The notes beneath the pieces were generated by a model, which worked only from the letters and a program-made list of their open reading frames with translations, had not been told where the DNA came from and did not search any database. Shown piece after piece: positions 41,109-49,629 of a DNA stretch of 64,000 nucleotides. The stretch's first letter is position 1, and each line of letters starts with the position of its first letter. Source of the DNA: Mucilaginibacter sp. (lineage in GTDB: Bacteria > Bacteroidota > Bacteroidia > Sphingobacteriales > Sphingobacteriaceae); NCBI GenBank assembly GCA_031292485.1, contig JARLHA010000070.1:147667-211666 (forward strand), written 5' to 3'. The position numbers were made by a program, and so were the translations under genes.

Positions 41109-41774
41109 TCACCCGAACTGAAATGAATAAGCCACCATTTGATCATGATGGGAGAGCGAAACAGAAAGGCCGGCCTCCACATTATCTTTTAATACGATGG
41201 GGAAACCATGGGTGCTTTTACCTATTATGAGGCCGTCTACGTGGAAAAGCCTATTCAATCTATCAACCAAAAAGGCCCTTATGGCATTTGATTGGTATTC
41301 AGGATCGGATTTGTTGATTAATTTGATGCCCCAGCCGGTGTTTTCAAAATCCTCATTGCCGTTTACTACTGAAACAATCAATTCACGGTACATTAAAGAA
41401 CTTGAATAAAGCTTATCGGAGCCAACGATTATTACGCTTTTCAATACAGCTTCGTTATCAAAGCCAGTACCTTCTGTTTCTATTCCTTCAAAGTTTGTTA
41501 TGTTATACCCAAATGGTAGCTGAAGTTGTTCTACAACGAATTTGGTTGGAGAAAAAACCAGGCTGGGCTTAGTTCTTTGCAGGTATTTGTAGGCCGATTC
41601 TTTTATCGACCATAATAACCAAACAAAGTTTTCGAATGGTATTCCGGCTGGTTCTAACTCCCTGTAAAGTATTTTTTCGATATCAGAAAGTATTTTTAAA
41701 TAAAATCCGGGCTGATTCGTGCGGGTTTTATTTATAACATTTAATGATACAATATCATTACCTGTACTCAACAT
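41109..41774 (-). CDS. 4'-phosphopantetheinyl transferase superfamily protein (block I)
   Basis: A 221-residue protein; start set at ATG 41772-41774 (MLSTGNDIVSLNVIN). Magnesium/CoA motif GNDIVSL (Asp7) and the WSIKESAYK motif (Lys58, Glu59) are those of PPTases. A SVSLSHHDQMVAYSF strand pair closes the protein, the order found in AcpS-type rather than Sfp-type enzymes, although the chain is nearly twice AcpS length. It should add phosphopantetheine to an ACP, most simply the one encoded 17 bases overlapping upstream. Last gene of block I. Confidence 0.75.
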   Translation of the reverse strand: MLSTGNDIVSLNVINKTRTNQPGFYLKILSDIEKILYRELEPAGIPFENFVWLLWSIKESAYKYLQRTKPSLVFSPTKFVVEQLQLPFGYNITNFEGIETEGTGFDNEAVLKSVIIVGSDKLYSSSLMYRELIVSVVNGNEDFENTGWGIKLINKSDPEYQSNAIRAFLVDRLNRLFHVDGLIIGKSTHGFPIVLKDNVEAGLSVSLSHHDQMVAYSFQFG

Positions 41775-42027
41775 TTTTTTGATTAAGTTTTTCCCTGATG
41801 ACATCGATGCAGGAACCAACATTAATCATTTTATCGGCGGCATCGAAATCGATCTCAATATTATATTTGTTTTCCGCATCTATAATAATATCCACAAGGT
41901 TAGCGGAATTAATTTTTAAATCCCTGATCAGGTCAGTATCGTCATTAATACTATTCAGCAATTCTTTGTTGGTAGTGTAAGGTGCAAAAACCTTTTTTAG
42001 CTCATTTAAAATTTCAGTTCTGGTCAT
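41758..42027 (-). CDS. Acyl carrier protein (block I)
   Basis: An 89-residue ACP from ATG 42025-42027 (MTRTEILNELKKVFAPYTTN). The four-helix pattern has the prosthetic-group serine in DLKINSANLVDIIIDAENKY (Ser41), an unusual INS in place of the classical DSL. Directly after the KS gene (2 bases) and overlapping the PPTase gene, so it is likely the dedicated carrier of the block I condensing enzyme. Confidence 0.8.
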   Translation of the reverse strand: MTRTEILNELKKVFAPYTTNKELLNSINDDTDLIRDLKINSANLVDIIIDAENKYNIEIDFDAADKMINVGSCIDVIREKLNQKNVEYR

Positions 42028-42029
42028 TT

Positions 42030-43298
42030 TTAATTGTATTTTGAAAGTATTAAACATGAATTAACATCGCCGAAGCCAAAATTTGCTTTAGCCACGATGT
42101 TAATTTCTTTTTTTATCATATTAACAGGCAGGCAATCTACGCTTATTCTGTTAGTAATTTCGGGGTCCGGATCTTCCAGGTTGATGTTGGGATGAACAAA
42201 CTGCTGCGCTATCTGCAACACCGCTGCGACAGATTCAATGGAGCCGGCAGCACTCAGGCAATGGCCGATCATTGATTTTAAAGAGTTGATCAGCGGAAAA
42301 TCATCCCCCGTTCTGCTAAGTGCGTCGCTCCAATTCTGAATCTCTTTATTATCCGCATTAGTTGCAGTTAAATGCCCGCTGATCAGATCGATTTGTCCTG
42401 TGTTGATCCTTGAACTTACAAGCGCTTCCTGAATACACCTGATCACACCGGTTGAATTAGCCGCCGTCATGGTGCCGCCCTGGCGCTGTCCGCCTGAATT
42501 GCTGGAGCCGCCCAATACCTCCGCATAAATTTTGGCATTGCGCGCTAAAGCAAAATCCAGGTCTTCTAAAACCAGCGCCCCAGCACCCGATCCGGGCACA
42601 AATCCGCCGGCTGTTAAACTCATCGGCCTTGAAGCCTGTTCCGGATGGTCGTTAAACTTGCGTGATAATACCCGCATGGAATCAAAGGCACCGTAAACAT
42701 AAGTGTCCACATGTTCGGCACTTCCGGTAAGCATGCGCTTTGCATAGCCGTGTTTGATGTATTCGTAGCCCATTAAAATAGCCTGCGAACCGGTAGCACA
42801 GGCTGCTGAATTGGTAATCACTTTATTTCCCAAACCCAACCGGCCGGAGATATACGACGTTACACCACTGTTCATGGCCTGCTCCACTACGCGTGAGCCC
42901 AATTTTTTTGCTTCTTTATTGTCGACCCGGATGATCACATTTTTCATCGCTTCGGTATCGGCAATGCTGTTACCAAAAACGCAGCCGGTTTCCCAGTGTG
43001 GCTCATCGGTCTCATAATCCATCCCTGAATCGGCCCAGGCATCCAGTGCGGCTGCCAGTCCATAAGCAATATTTGTACCCTTTAAGCCGTGAAGCGTAAC
43101 TTCCGAGATATAGTTGATCAATTTTTCCCATTCAAAATCAGGCATGCCTGCTACCCGGCAGCTAAAATTAAGCTCCTCGTAACGCGGCATAAATTTGATG
43201 CCCGAGATCCCATTTTTTATGGCATGCAAAAAAGCCGGAATTCCTATTCCGTTAGGCGAAACCACCCCTAAACCCGTAACCACTACACGCTTAGTCAT
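42030..43298 (-). CDS. Beta-ketoacyl-ACP synthase II-type ketosynthase (block I)
   Basis: A 422-residue thiolase-fold KS opening MTKRVVVTGLGVVSPNG. Catalytic triad visible: Cys167 (NSAACATGS), His309 (ISGHLTATNA, where most KS have HGTGT) and His346 (SMIGHCLSAAGS). A decarboxylative condensing enzyme acting on ACP-bound chains. With enoyl reductase, FabZ and ACP in the same block it can run full reductive cycles, so it may supply saturated chains for the resorcinol part. Overlaps the FabZ gene by 8 bases. Confidence 0.88.
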   Translation of the reverse strand: MTKRVVVTGLGVVSPNGIGIPAFLHAIKNGISGIKFMPRYEELNFSCRVAGMPDFEWEKLINYISEVTLHGLKGTNIAYGLAAALDAWADSGMDYETDEPHWETGCVFGNSIADTEAMKNVIIRVDNKEAKKLGSRVVEQAMNSGVTSYISGRLGLGNKVITNSAACATGSQAILMGYEYIKHGYAKRMLTGSAEHVDTYVYGAFDSMRVLSRKFNDHPEQASRPMSLTAGGFVPGSGAGALVLEDLDFALARNAKIYAEVLGGSSNSGGQRQGGTMTAANSTGVIRCIQEALVSSRINTGQIDLISGHLTATNADNKEIQNWSDALSRTGDDFPLINSLKSMIGHCLSAAGSIESVAAVLQIAQQFVHPNINLEDPDPEITNRISVDCLPVNMIKKEINIVAKANFGFGDVNSCLILSKYN

Positions 43299-43755
43299 TT
43301 TTGATATTGATTTTTTTTATAACGCCCGAAAACATTCCTTTTGCAACCAGCTCTTTTGAGCTATCCAGCAACTCGACATAACACTTTAGCTTTCCAAAAC
43401 GAAAATATTGTTTTTTTGAGATGACTGTAACCTTTTGTCCCGGTAAAACAATTTTGTAAAAAGAAACATCTGTTGAAGTAAGTAATGGAAACAATGAATC
43501 GTTTTCCATAAAATTCAACCGGGGTTCCTTCAGCACTAAAAACATCCCCAAAACCACCAGGCCGATTTGCGCCATAATTTCCGTAATAATTACACCCGGC
43601 GTAACAGGATTTCCTACAAAATGATCTTCATAAAAAAACGCATCATTTCGCAACGTATATTCACCCCTAACTTCATCTTCATTAAGCAACGAAATATTAT
43701 CGACAAAACGGAATGACGATTTATATGGTAAATGGCTAAGTATATGATTATTCAT
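43291..43755 (-). CDS. FabZ-type 3-hydroxyacyl-ACP dehydratase (block I)
   Basis: A 154-residue hotdog protein with a complete FabZ active-site segment HFVGNPVTPGVIITEIMAQ: His45 and Glu59 at the standard 14-residue spacing. So it can work as a normal homodimer, in contrast to the two incomplete hotdog proteins of block III. Located between the reductase and KS genes of block I. Confidence 0.85.
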   Translation of the reverse strand: MNNHILSHLPYKSSFRFVDNISLLNEDEVRGEYTLRNDAFFYEDHFVGNPVTPGVIITEIMAQIGLVVLGMFLVLKEPRLNFMENDSLFPLLTSTDVSFYKIVLPGQKVTVISKKQYFRFGKLKCYVELLDSSKELVAKGMFSGVIKKINIKND

Positions 43756-43776
43756 GTGTTCTGTTAAAAAATAATT

Positions 43777-44619
43777 TTATTTGCAATGCTCGCCGCCATC
43801 TACGTGAATTATGGAGCCATTTATCCAAAACGACTCATCGGTACACAACAGGTAGATAACACCGGCGACGTCGTTTGGTTTGGTCATCCTGCCAAATGGA
43901 TTCCTTTTAGTACACATTTCTATTAATTTCTCGCTTCCCGGTATCCTTTTAAGAGATGAAGTTTCGGTAACACCGGCTTGTATAATATTTGTTTTTAACC
44001 CGTAGGTACTAAATTCAACTGCCATATATTGTGCAAGGCTTTCTAAAGAAGCTTTGGCGATAGATACCGCCGCATAACCCTCCCAATATTTATGTGCACC
44101 TTCGCTGGTAAGGCCAATGATGCGCCCATCGGGGTGAAAAAGGTCAGCATTTAACAACAATCTTGTCCAATCGAGCAAACTGGTGCTCATCGCATAAGCG
44201 GTCAATTGTATATCCTCAATGGACAATACATTAAAAACGTCATCCGCCTCTACTAAATCACCGGCTGCCGAAACTTCTGTCTGGTTGATAGTCAGTGGTT
44301 TTAAGTTCCCTCTCGCTATGCTATGGAGCAGCAATTTAACGCTATTTTTACCGGCATGCGCCGTAAAATCTTTTATAAATAATGTCCGTCCGGCATTGTC
44401 GAGCGCATTGATATTATATGGCAGTATGGTTGTACCGTTTGATTCGGCAATTTTAATAAATTTTTCTTTGAGCAGTTTTTCAGCGGCCGAAGTTTCCCTG
44501 TACAAAACGGCTATGTTCATACCATGCAGGGCCAATTTTTCAACACTGGCAAAACCAAAACCGCTGGAACCACCCAAAATAACCGCCCATAGACCAGAAA
44601 ATTGCAGCTTTTTATTCAT
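43777..44619 (-). CDS. Enoyl-ACP reductase-like SDR (FabI type, block I)
   Basis: A 280-residue SDR. Nucleotide motif GGSSGFGFAS at 16-25, HSIARGNLKPL near residue 99 (FabI proteins have HSIA here) and the FabI-type catalytic spacing Tyr182-x6-Lys189 (GYAAVSIAKAS). Therefore more like an enoyl reductase than a ketoreductase. An enoyl reductase is not needed for a polyene but is needed for saturated alkyl chains. First gene of leftward block I, divergent from block II. Confidence 0.75.
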   Translation of the reverse strand: MNKKLQFSGLWAVILGGSSGFGFASVEKLALHGMNIAVLYRETSAAEKLLKEKFIKIAESNGTTILPYNINALDNAGRTLFIKDFTAHAGKNSVKLLLHSIARGNLKPLTINQTEVSAAGDLVEADDVFNVLSIEDIQLTAYAMSTSLLDWTRLLLNADLFHPDGRIIGLTSEGAHKYWEGYAAVSIAKASLESLAQYMAVEFSTYGLKTNIIQAGVTETSSLKRIPGSEKLIEMCTKRNPFGRMTKPNDVAGVIYLLCTDESFWINGSIIHVDGGEHCK

Positions 44620-44743
44620 TTAAATTTCTTTTAAATTTTACAGCTTTTCCTTTTATCTTGTACGATATATGGAACAGCTACAATTGGCCAGAAAAAATTA
44701 CAAGCCTATGAAAATGATGGTAAATCCTATTTTCAATTATGCC

Positions 44744-44785
44744 TGCTGTATACCGTAACAATTTCCGGAGTAATATGTTACAGCA
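44744..44785. promoter_or_regulatory. Inverted repeat TGCTGTA-N28-TACAGCA in the divergent gap
   Basis: Seven-base inverted arms in the 254-base region between block I and block II starts. Could be an operator or part of a longer imperfect hairpin. No clear TAnnTTTG box was found for either block. Confidence 0.3.
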
Positions 44786-44873
44786 TAAATAATAAACAAC
44801 ACATATTTTAACGCATATGCCAATTTTAGACATATTGAGGCTAAAATAGACATTATGTTCCGATTTAATAGCT

Positions 44874-45374
44874 ATGAAAATTTTGATAAAATGGAAAATT
44901 ATACTCACTTCTGCCCTCCTTCTGGGTCCCGGCTTTCTAAAAACAAGCGAGGCACAGCAGAAATTTGAGAAATCAGTTTTTTATAATGTGATGGCATCCG
45001 GGGATCTTGATGCTATAAATAAGGAGATAACCATTGTTCAGGATGCGCAAACAAATAATAAAGAAGGATACGAAGGAGCTTTATTAATGAAGAAAGCTGG
45101 TTTGCTTGCAAAACCAAAACAAAGATTAAAATTTTTTAAAGACGGCCGTATAAAGCTGGAAACAGCTTTGCTGGCTGACGATGAGAATACGGAATTTCAT
45201 TTTCTCCGGCTGGCTATTGAAGAACATGCTCCCAAAATAGTTAAGTATCATTCAAACATTGAAAACGACAAATTATTCATTCAAAAGAATTTTAAAAACT
45301 TATCACCGGTTGTTCAGCATGCTATACTTGATTATTGCAAAAATTCAAAAGTTCTTCAACCAGATAATTTTTAA
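44874..45374 (+). CDS. Secreted hypothetical protein opening block II
   Basis: A 166-residue protein with a signal peptide (MKILIKWKIILTSALLLGPG, cleavage near SEAQ/QK). The mature part is helical and charged (KQRLKFFKDGRIKLETALLA, LRLAIEEHAPKIVKYHSNIE). No family recognised. It is 11 bases from darA, so it belongs to the pigment operon. A periplasmic protein fits a pathway whose product sits in the outer membrane. Confidence 0.65.
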   Translation: MKILIKWKIILTSALLLGPGFLKTSEAQQKFEKSVFYNVMASGDLDAINKEITIVQDAQTNNKEGYEGALLMKKAGLLAKPKQRLKFFKDGRIKLETALLADDENTEFHFLRLAIEEHAPKIVKYHSNIENDKLFIQKNFKNLSPVVQHAILDYCKNSKVLQPDNF

Positions 45375-45385
45375 CCCCGAACTCA

Positions 45386-46288
45386 ATGGATAAAAAAATA
45401 TTGGCGATTTATTACACGCAGTCCGGCCAGATGGGGGAGATTATGGAAACATTCACTGCGCCGCTTGCCGAAGCTGGTGCGGTTATTGAAAAAGTGGAGA
45501 TCAGGCCCCTTGCAGATTACAACTTTCCGTGGACGGGCAAACGCTTTTTTTCAGTTATGCCCTCCTGTGTCCTGGGCATCCCCGAACAATTGGCGCCATT
45601 GGGCCTTAAGGAAAAAGCTTACGACCTGGTCATTTTAGGATACCAGCCATGGTTCTTATCACCTAGTATTCCAAGCAGTTCGTTATTGCAAAACACGGAG
45701 TTTAAGGCTTTATTGAAGAACACCCCCGTTATCACCATAAGCGCCGCCAGGAACATGTGGATCAACGCATTTGTCCGGGTACGGAATATGTTGAAGGATG
45801 CCGGCGCAAAATTGGTGGGGAATATTGCGCTGGTTGATAAACATCCAAACGCAGTAAGCTTTATTACTATTTTTTACTGGATGTTAAGCGGCAAAAAAGA
45901 GCGTTACCTGAACATTTTTCCAAAGCCGGGCATTTCTGATGAAGATATAGCCAATACCCGGGAATTTGGAAAAACGATTGTCAAATACCTCGGCCACAAT
46001 TCATGGGACGGGATGCAGGAAGAGTTACTAAATCAAAAAGCCGTTGAAATTAACTACAATTTGATGTTTATTGAAGCGAGGGCAAAGCCTATATTTAAAA
46101 TTTGGGCTAATTTTATTGCCAAACGCAAAAACAGAATGCCGTGGCTGGTTGTATTTAAGTATTATCTTTTTATTGCCTTGTTTTTAGGAGCGCCTATTCT
46201 TCTTGCGATAGATACAGTCTTTTTAAAACCATTTTCATCAAAAAAAATAAAAACAAAAAAATTAAGCTATTTACAAGTAACCCATTAA
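45386..46288 (+). CDS. darA: Dialkylresorcinol aromatising enzyme DarA
   Basis: A 300-residue protein. The flavodoxin-like N-terminus KILAIYYTQSGQMGEIMETF and YDLVILGYQPWFLSPSIPSS are the DarA signature. A membrane segment near residues 262-284 (YYLFIALFLGAPILLAIDTV) is followed by a basic tail. DarA aromatises the cyclohexanedione made by DarB to a dialkylresorcinol. Adjacent to darB with a 6-base gap. Membrane attachment fits a lipid-like product. Confidence 0.88.
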   Translation: MDKKILAIYYTQSGQMGEIMETFTAPLAEAGAVIEKVEIRPLADYNFPWTGKRFFSVMPSCVLGIPEQLAPLGLKEKAYDLVILGYQPWFLSPSIPSSSLLQNTEFKALLKNTPVITISAARNMWINAFVRVRNMLKDAGAKLVGNIALVDKHPNAVSFITIFYWMLSGKKERYLNIFPKPGISDEDIANTREFGKTIVKYLGHNSWDGMQEELLNQKAVEINYNLMFIEARAKPIFKIWANFIAKRKNRMPWLVVFKYYLFIALFLGAPILLAIDTVFLKPFSSKKIKTKKLSYLQVTH

Positions 46289-46294
46289 TAAGAT

Positions 46295-47443
46295 ATGTCT
46301 GGCCCTAATGTTTATATAAATCATACTGCTGCTTTTTTCCCGAATGAACCGGTTTCAAATGATGAAATGGAATCATACCTCGGTTATATTGATAACAAGC
46401 CTTCCAAATCACGCAACATAGTGCTGCGCAATAATGGTATTATTAACAGGTATTATGCACTTACCAAAGACCGAAAATCGACACATACCAATGCCCAGAT
46501 GACCGCTTTGGCCGTAAAAGCTTTATTCGGCAACGATACGGAAAAAATAAAAGAGATAGAGTTGCTGTCATGCGGGACCTCATCGCCTGACCAGATGCTG
46601 CCGAGCCACGGCGTGATGACGCATGGCTGGCTGCCGGAGAGCGGGAGTATCGAAGTGGTATCACCGTCAGGCGTTTGCTGTGCAGGCATGCATGCTCTTA
46701 AATACGCTTACCTTGCCATAAAAGCGGGAGATGTTAAAAAAGCGGTAGCAACCGGTTCTGAACGATTTTCGGGCCTGCTGGTTGCGGAGGTTTTTGAGGA
46801 AGAGGCGCAGAAATTGAAAGAGATGGAAGAAAACCCATACATCGCATTTCAAAAAGACTTTTTAAGATGGATGTTGTCTGACGGCGCCTCGGCTTTTTTG
46901 ATGACAGACCAACCTAATAAAGAAGGATTGAGTCTCCGGATTGATTGGATAGAAGGTGTTTCCTACGCCAACCAGATGGATGCCTGTATGTATATGGGCG
47001 CTGAAAAGCTGGAAGATGGCTCATTAAAAGGCTTTATGGATTATACGCCGGAGGAGATCATGACCAAATCTGTTTTCAGCATCAAACAGGATATTACATT
47101 ACTGAGCGATAACATCATCAAATTGGGTGGCATAAAGATCAGGGAGATCTTCGAAAGGCGGGGACTGACGGCTAAGGACATTGACCATTTTTTGCCGCAT
47201 ATATCGAGCAATTTTTTCAAAAGCAAGATCTATGATATGATAGAAGAATACGGCGGCGGTATACCCTATGAAAAGTGGTTCATTAATTTATTTACGGTAG
47301 GGAACGTGGGCGCTGCATCCGTATACCTGATGATAGACGAGCTTTTTAAAAGCGGGAAGTTAAAAAAAGGAGAAAAAATATTATTGCTCGTTCCTGAAAG
47401 CGGGCGCTTTTCGTATATGTATGCCATGCTAACGGTTTGCTGA
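46295..47443 (+). CDS. darB: Ketosynthase DarB (KAS III-like, dialkylresorcinol/cyclohexanedione synthase)
   Basis: A 382-residue KAS III-fold enzyme. Cys128/Cys129 (PSGVCCAGMHAL), His302 (HFLPHISSNF) and Asn337 (FTVGNVGAASVY) form the Cys-His-Asn set. DarB joins a beta-ketoacyl and an enoyl-type thioester and closes the ring. Its pairing with DarA is the defining mark of dialkylresorcinol synthesis in flexirubin clusters. It should use chains from primary metabolism or from block I. Confidence 0.9.
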   Translation: MSGPNVYINHTAAFFPNEPVSNDEMESYLGYIDNKPSKSRNIVLRNNGIINRYYALTKDRKSTHTNAQMTALAVKALFGNDTEKIKEIELLSCGTSSPDQMLPSHGVMTHGWLPESGSIEVVSPSGVCCAGMHALKYAYLAIKAGDVKKAVATGSERFSGLLVAEVFEEEAQKLKEMEENPYIAFQKDFLRWMLSDGASAFLMTDQPNKEGLSLRIDWIEGVSYANQMDACMYMGAEKLEDGSLKGFMDYTPEEIMTKSVFSIKQDITLLSDNIIKLGGIKIREIFERRGLTAKDIDHFLPHISSNFFKSKIYDMIEEYGGGIPYEKWFINLFTVGNVGAASVYLMIDELFKSGKLKKGEKILLLVPESGRFSYMYAMLTVC

Positions 47444-47466
47444 AAAGTTACCAGCCTGATAACGCT

Positions 47467-47874
47467 ATGAAAAAGGATGAAGTACCACAGGATTTAAGTT
47501 CGCTCGGCAAGATCACTAAAGAGGTTTGTTATGCCACGGATAATACCGGTAAATATGTTACCGAATTGAGCAGCGGCTGGGAGGTAAAGATCAAAGCGCT
47601 GGATGTGGCCTGGAACGACATTGAAAAGCGGATTGAATCAGCGAAAGAGCAGGTGCTGAACAACCATGCCAGCCCCCTGTTATTCTTTATGGAATACAGG
47701 TTAATGGACATAGGTATTTTGGCTGATTATACCGGCTTTTGGAAATGGCAGATCAAACGACATTTAAAACCAAAAGTATTTAATCATCTATCAGATAAAA
47801 AGATGCAAAGATATGCCGCTGCGTTTAATATTAAGGTTGAAGACCTCAAAAATATGACTTTGCATGAAGATTGA
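47467..47874 (+). CDS. Small helical protein with HTH-like C-terminus
   Basis: A 135-residue protein from ATG 47467 (MKKDEVPQDLSSLGKITKEV); a TTG 30 bases earlier would overlap darB. Residues about 83-131 (MDIGILADYTGFWKWQIKRH, LSDKKMQRYAAAFNIKVEDL) follow the hydrophobic pattern of a Cro/CI-type helix-turn-helix. The N-terminal part is helical. Function unknown; a pathway regulator or scaffold is possible. It overlaps the BtrH-like gene by 11 bases. Confidence 0.6.
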   Translation: MKKDEVPQDLSSLGKITKEVCYATDNTGKYVTELSSGWEVKIKALDVAWNDIEKRIESAKEQVLNNHASPLLFFMEYRLMDIGILADYTGFWKWQIKRHLKPKVFNHLSDKKMQRYAAAFNIKVEDLKNMTLHED

Positions 47875-48877
47875 GTTCGAACACCGTCAGGCTGCACATT
47901 GTGAATCGGGTGTTACCAGTAATTTATTGAGGATCAGCTCACAGGGCAAAATCACCGAACCGCTTGCCTTTGGCATTGGCGCGGGGTTATTTTTCGCCTA
48001 TATCCCTTTCATGAAAATCAATAATGGCCCGGCTATCGCTTTCAGGACATTGCCGGGGCATATTTTCAACCGCACATGCAAATCATTGGGCATACCGGTA
48101 ACCCGGAAGAAATTCCGTTCAAAAGAAAAGGCCGAAGCCTTTTTACAGGCTTCCCTGGATAAAGGCCAGCCTGTGGGTTGTCAGGTGGGTGTATATTATC
48201 TCCCCTATTTCCCCAAAGAATATCGTTTTCATTTTAATGCCCATAACATCATTGTTTATGGCCGGGAGCAGGACAATTACCTGGTGAGCGATCCCATTAT
48301 GGAAAACACAAACACATTAGATCGCTATCAGCTTGAAAGGGTTCGCTTTGCGAAGGGGGCGCTTGCACCAAAAGGCCATATTTATTATCCTGACGGCGGG
48401 GCTGATATTACCGATGAACAGATAAAACAAGCCATTAAAAGCGGGATCAAAAAAAATGTGCGCAATATGCTTGGCATACCTTTCGGCTTTGCAGGCGTAA
48501 AAGGGATAAAAAGCACGGGAAATAAAATAAAAAAATGGCGGGATAAGCTCGGGCTGCAAAAAGCAGGCTCATACCTGGCACAAATGGTACGGATGCAGGA
48601 AGAGATAGGCACTGGCGGTGGTGGTTTCCGGTATATTTATGCCGCTTTTTTACAGGAAGCTGATGCCTGGTTGCCTGGCAACGGGTTGGCTGAAGTATCG
48701 GCAATATTTACCCAGGCCGGCGATTTGTGGCGCACCGCAGCTGTACAGGCAGCCGGGATTTATAAAGGGAGGATAAGTAGTCAGCAGGATTTCGATTTAA
48801 TGGGCAACTACCTGATCGAAATAGCTGAATTAGAGAAAGAAGCCTTCCTTGTTTTAAAGAAAATAAAATGGCAATAA
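47864..48877 (+). CDS. BtrH-like acyltransferase (BtrH N-terminal domain plus C-terminal helical domain)
   Basis: A 337-residue protein. AAHCESGVTSNLLRI (Cys13) with His127 (FNAHNIIVYG) and Asp143 (LVSDP) form a papain-like Cys-His-Asp set, as in the BtrH N-terminal family. The C-terminal half (from about 170) is a helical domain usual in such proteins (ITDEQIKQAIKSGIKKNVRN). BtrH itself moves an acyl group from an ACP to an amine in butirosin synthesis. Here the analogous job would be moving the aryl-polyene acyl group from ACP to the resorcinol hydroxyl, forming the flexirubin ester (inference). Confidence 0.8.
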   Translation: MKIEFEHRQAAHCESGVTSNLLRISSQGKITEPLAFGIGAGLFFAYIPFMKINNGPAIAFRTLPGHIFNRTCKSLGIPVTRKKFRSKEKAEAFLQASLDKGQPVGCQVGVYYLPYFPKEYRFHFNAHNIIVYGREQDNYLVSDPIMENTNTLDRYQLERVRFAKGALAPKGHIYYPDGGADITDEQIKQAIKSGIKKNVRNMLGIPFGFAGVKGIKSTGNKIKKWRDKLGLQKAGSYLAQMVRMQEEIGTGGGGFRYIYAAFLQEADAWLPGNGLAEVSAIFTQAGDLWRTAAVQAAGIYKGRISSQQDFDLMGNYLIEIAELEKEAFLVLKKIKWQ

Positions 48878-49629
48878 ATAATCCCCCGGCAATCGATATC
48901 CAAAACATGGGGTTCCGGTATCCCGGAGGCTCCGGTGTTATTTTCTCGGATCTCAACCTAAAAGTCGCTAAAGGCGAACGGTTTGGATTATTCGGCCCTA
49001 ATGGCGCAGGTAAAACTACATTGATAAGTTTAATGACAGGATTGCTGGCTCCGGACGAAGGTCAAATTGAACTTTTCGGTCACAGGATTGGCAAAGAGCA
49101 TAATTTGGTAAATAAACTCTTCGGCTTTGTACCGCAGGATTTTTCCTTTTACCAGGAACTCAGCCCGGTTGAAAACATGGATTTTTTTGGCGCATGGTCA
49201 GGATTGGATAAGAAAACGATCAGGAAAAGAACGGATGAATTACTGCAGATATTGGGTCTGGAAGAAGTCAGGAATAAACAAGTGCAAAAATTCTCTGGTG
49301 GCATGAAACGAAGGGTTAACCTGGCCATTGGCGTCATCAATGAGCCGGAAATATTGTTTTTAGATGAACCGACCGTTGGCGTTGATGTACAAACCAGGCA
49401 TGCCATTATCAACTATCTTTTAGAATTAAATAAAAATGGTACGACCCTTATTTATACCTCGCACCAATTAAGTGAAGCCGAAGGCTTATGCCAGCAGGTA
49501 GCGTTGATTGATGATGGCAAAATAATAGCCCATAACAGCCTTAATGAGTTGCTTAAAGATTATAAAGAGGACAGCCTTGAACATTTATTTTTAAACTTAA
49601 CAGGAAAGGACTACCGGAACGATGTTTAA
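48868..49629 (+). CDS. ABC transporter ATP-binding protein
   Basis: A 253-residue ABC ATPase. Walker A GPNGAGKTTL, signature FSGGMKRRV, Walker B ILFLDEP, followed by TSHQLSEAE. The CcmA/DrrA-like type that partners with ABC-2 permeases. Overlaps the BtrH-like gene by 10 bases and the permease by 8 bases. Together they form the only exporter in the cluster and presumably move the finished pigment or a precursor across the inner membrane. Confidence 0.92.
   Translation: MAINNPPAIDIQNMGFRYPGGSGVIFSDLNLKVAKGERFGLFGPNGAGKTTLISLMTGLLAPDEGQIELFGHRIGKEHNLVNKLFGFVPQDFSFYQELSPVENMDFFGAWSGLDKKTIRKRTDELLQILGLEEVRNKQVQKFSGGMKRRVNLAIGVINEPEILFLDEPTVGVDVQTRHAIINYLLELNKNGTTLIYTSHQLSEAEGLCQQVALIDDGKIIAHNSLNELLKDYKEDSLEHLFLNLTGKDYRNDV

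Noticed and set aside
44678..44908. 76-codon minus-strand frame in the divergent gap of the pigment cluster
   Set aside because: Low-complexity, Ile/His-rich translation of AT-rich promoter DNA that overlaps the start of the secreted gene.
47437..47466. TTG start for the HTH-like protein
   Set aside because: It overlaps the darB stop and adds no family-like sequence. An ATG lies 30 bases downstream.
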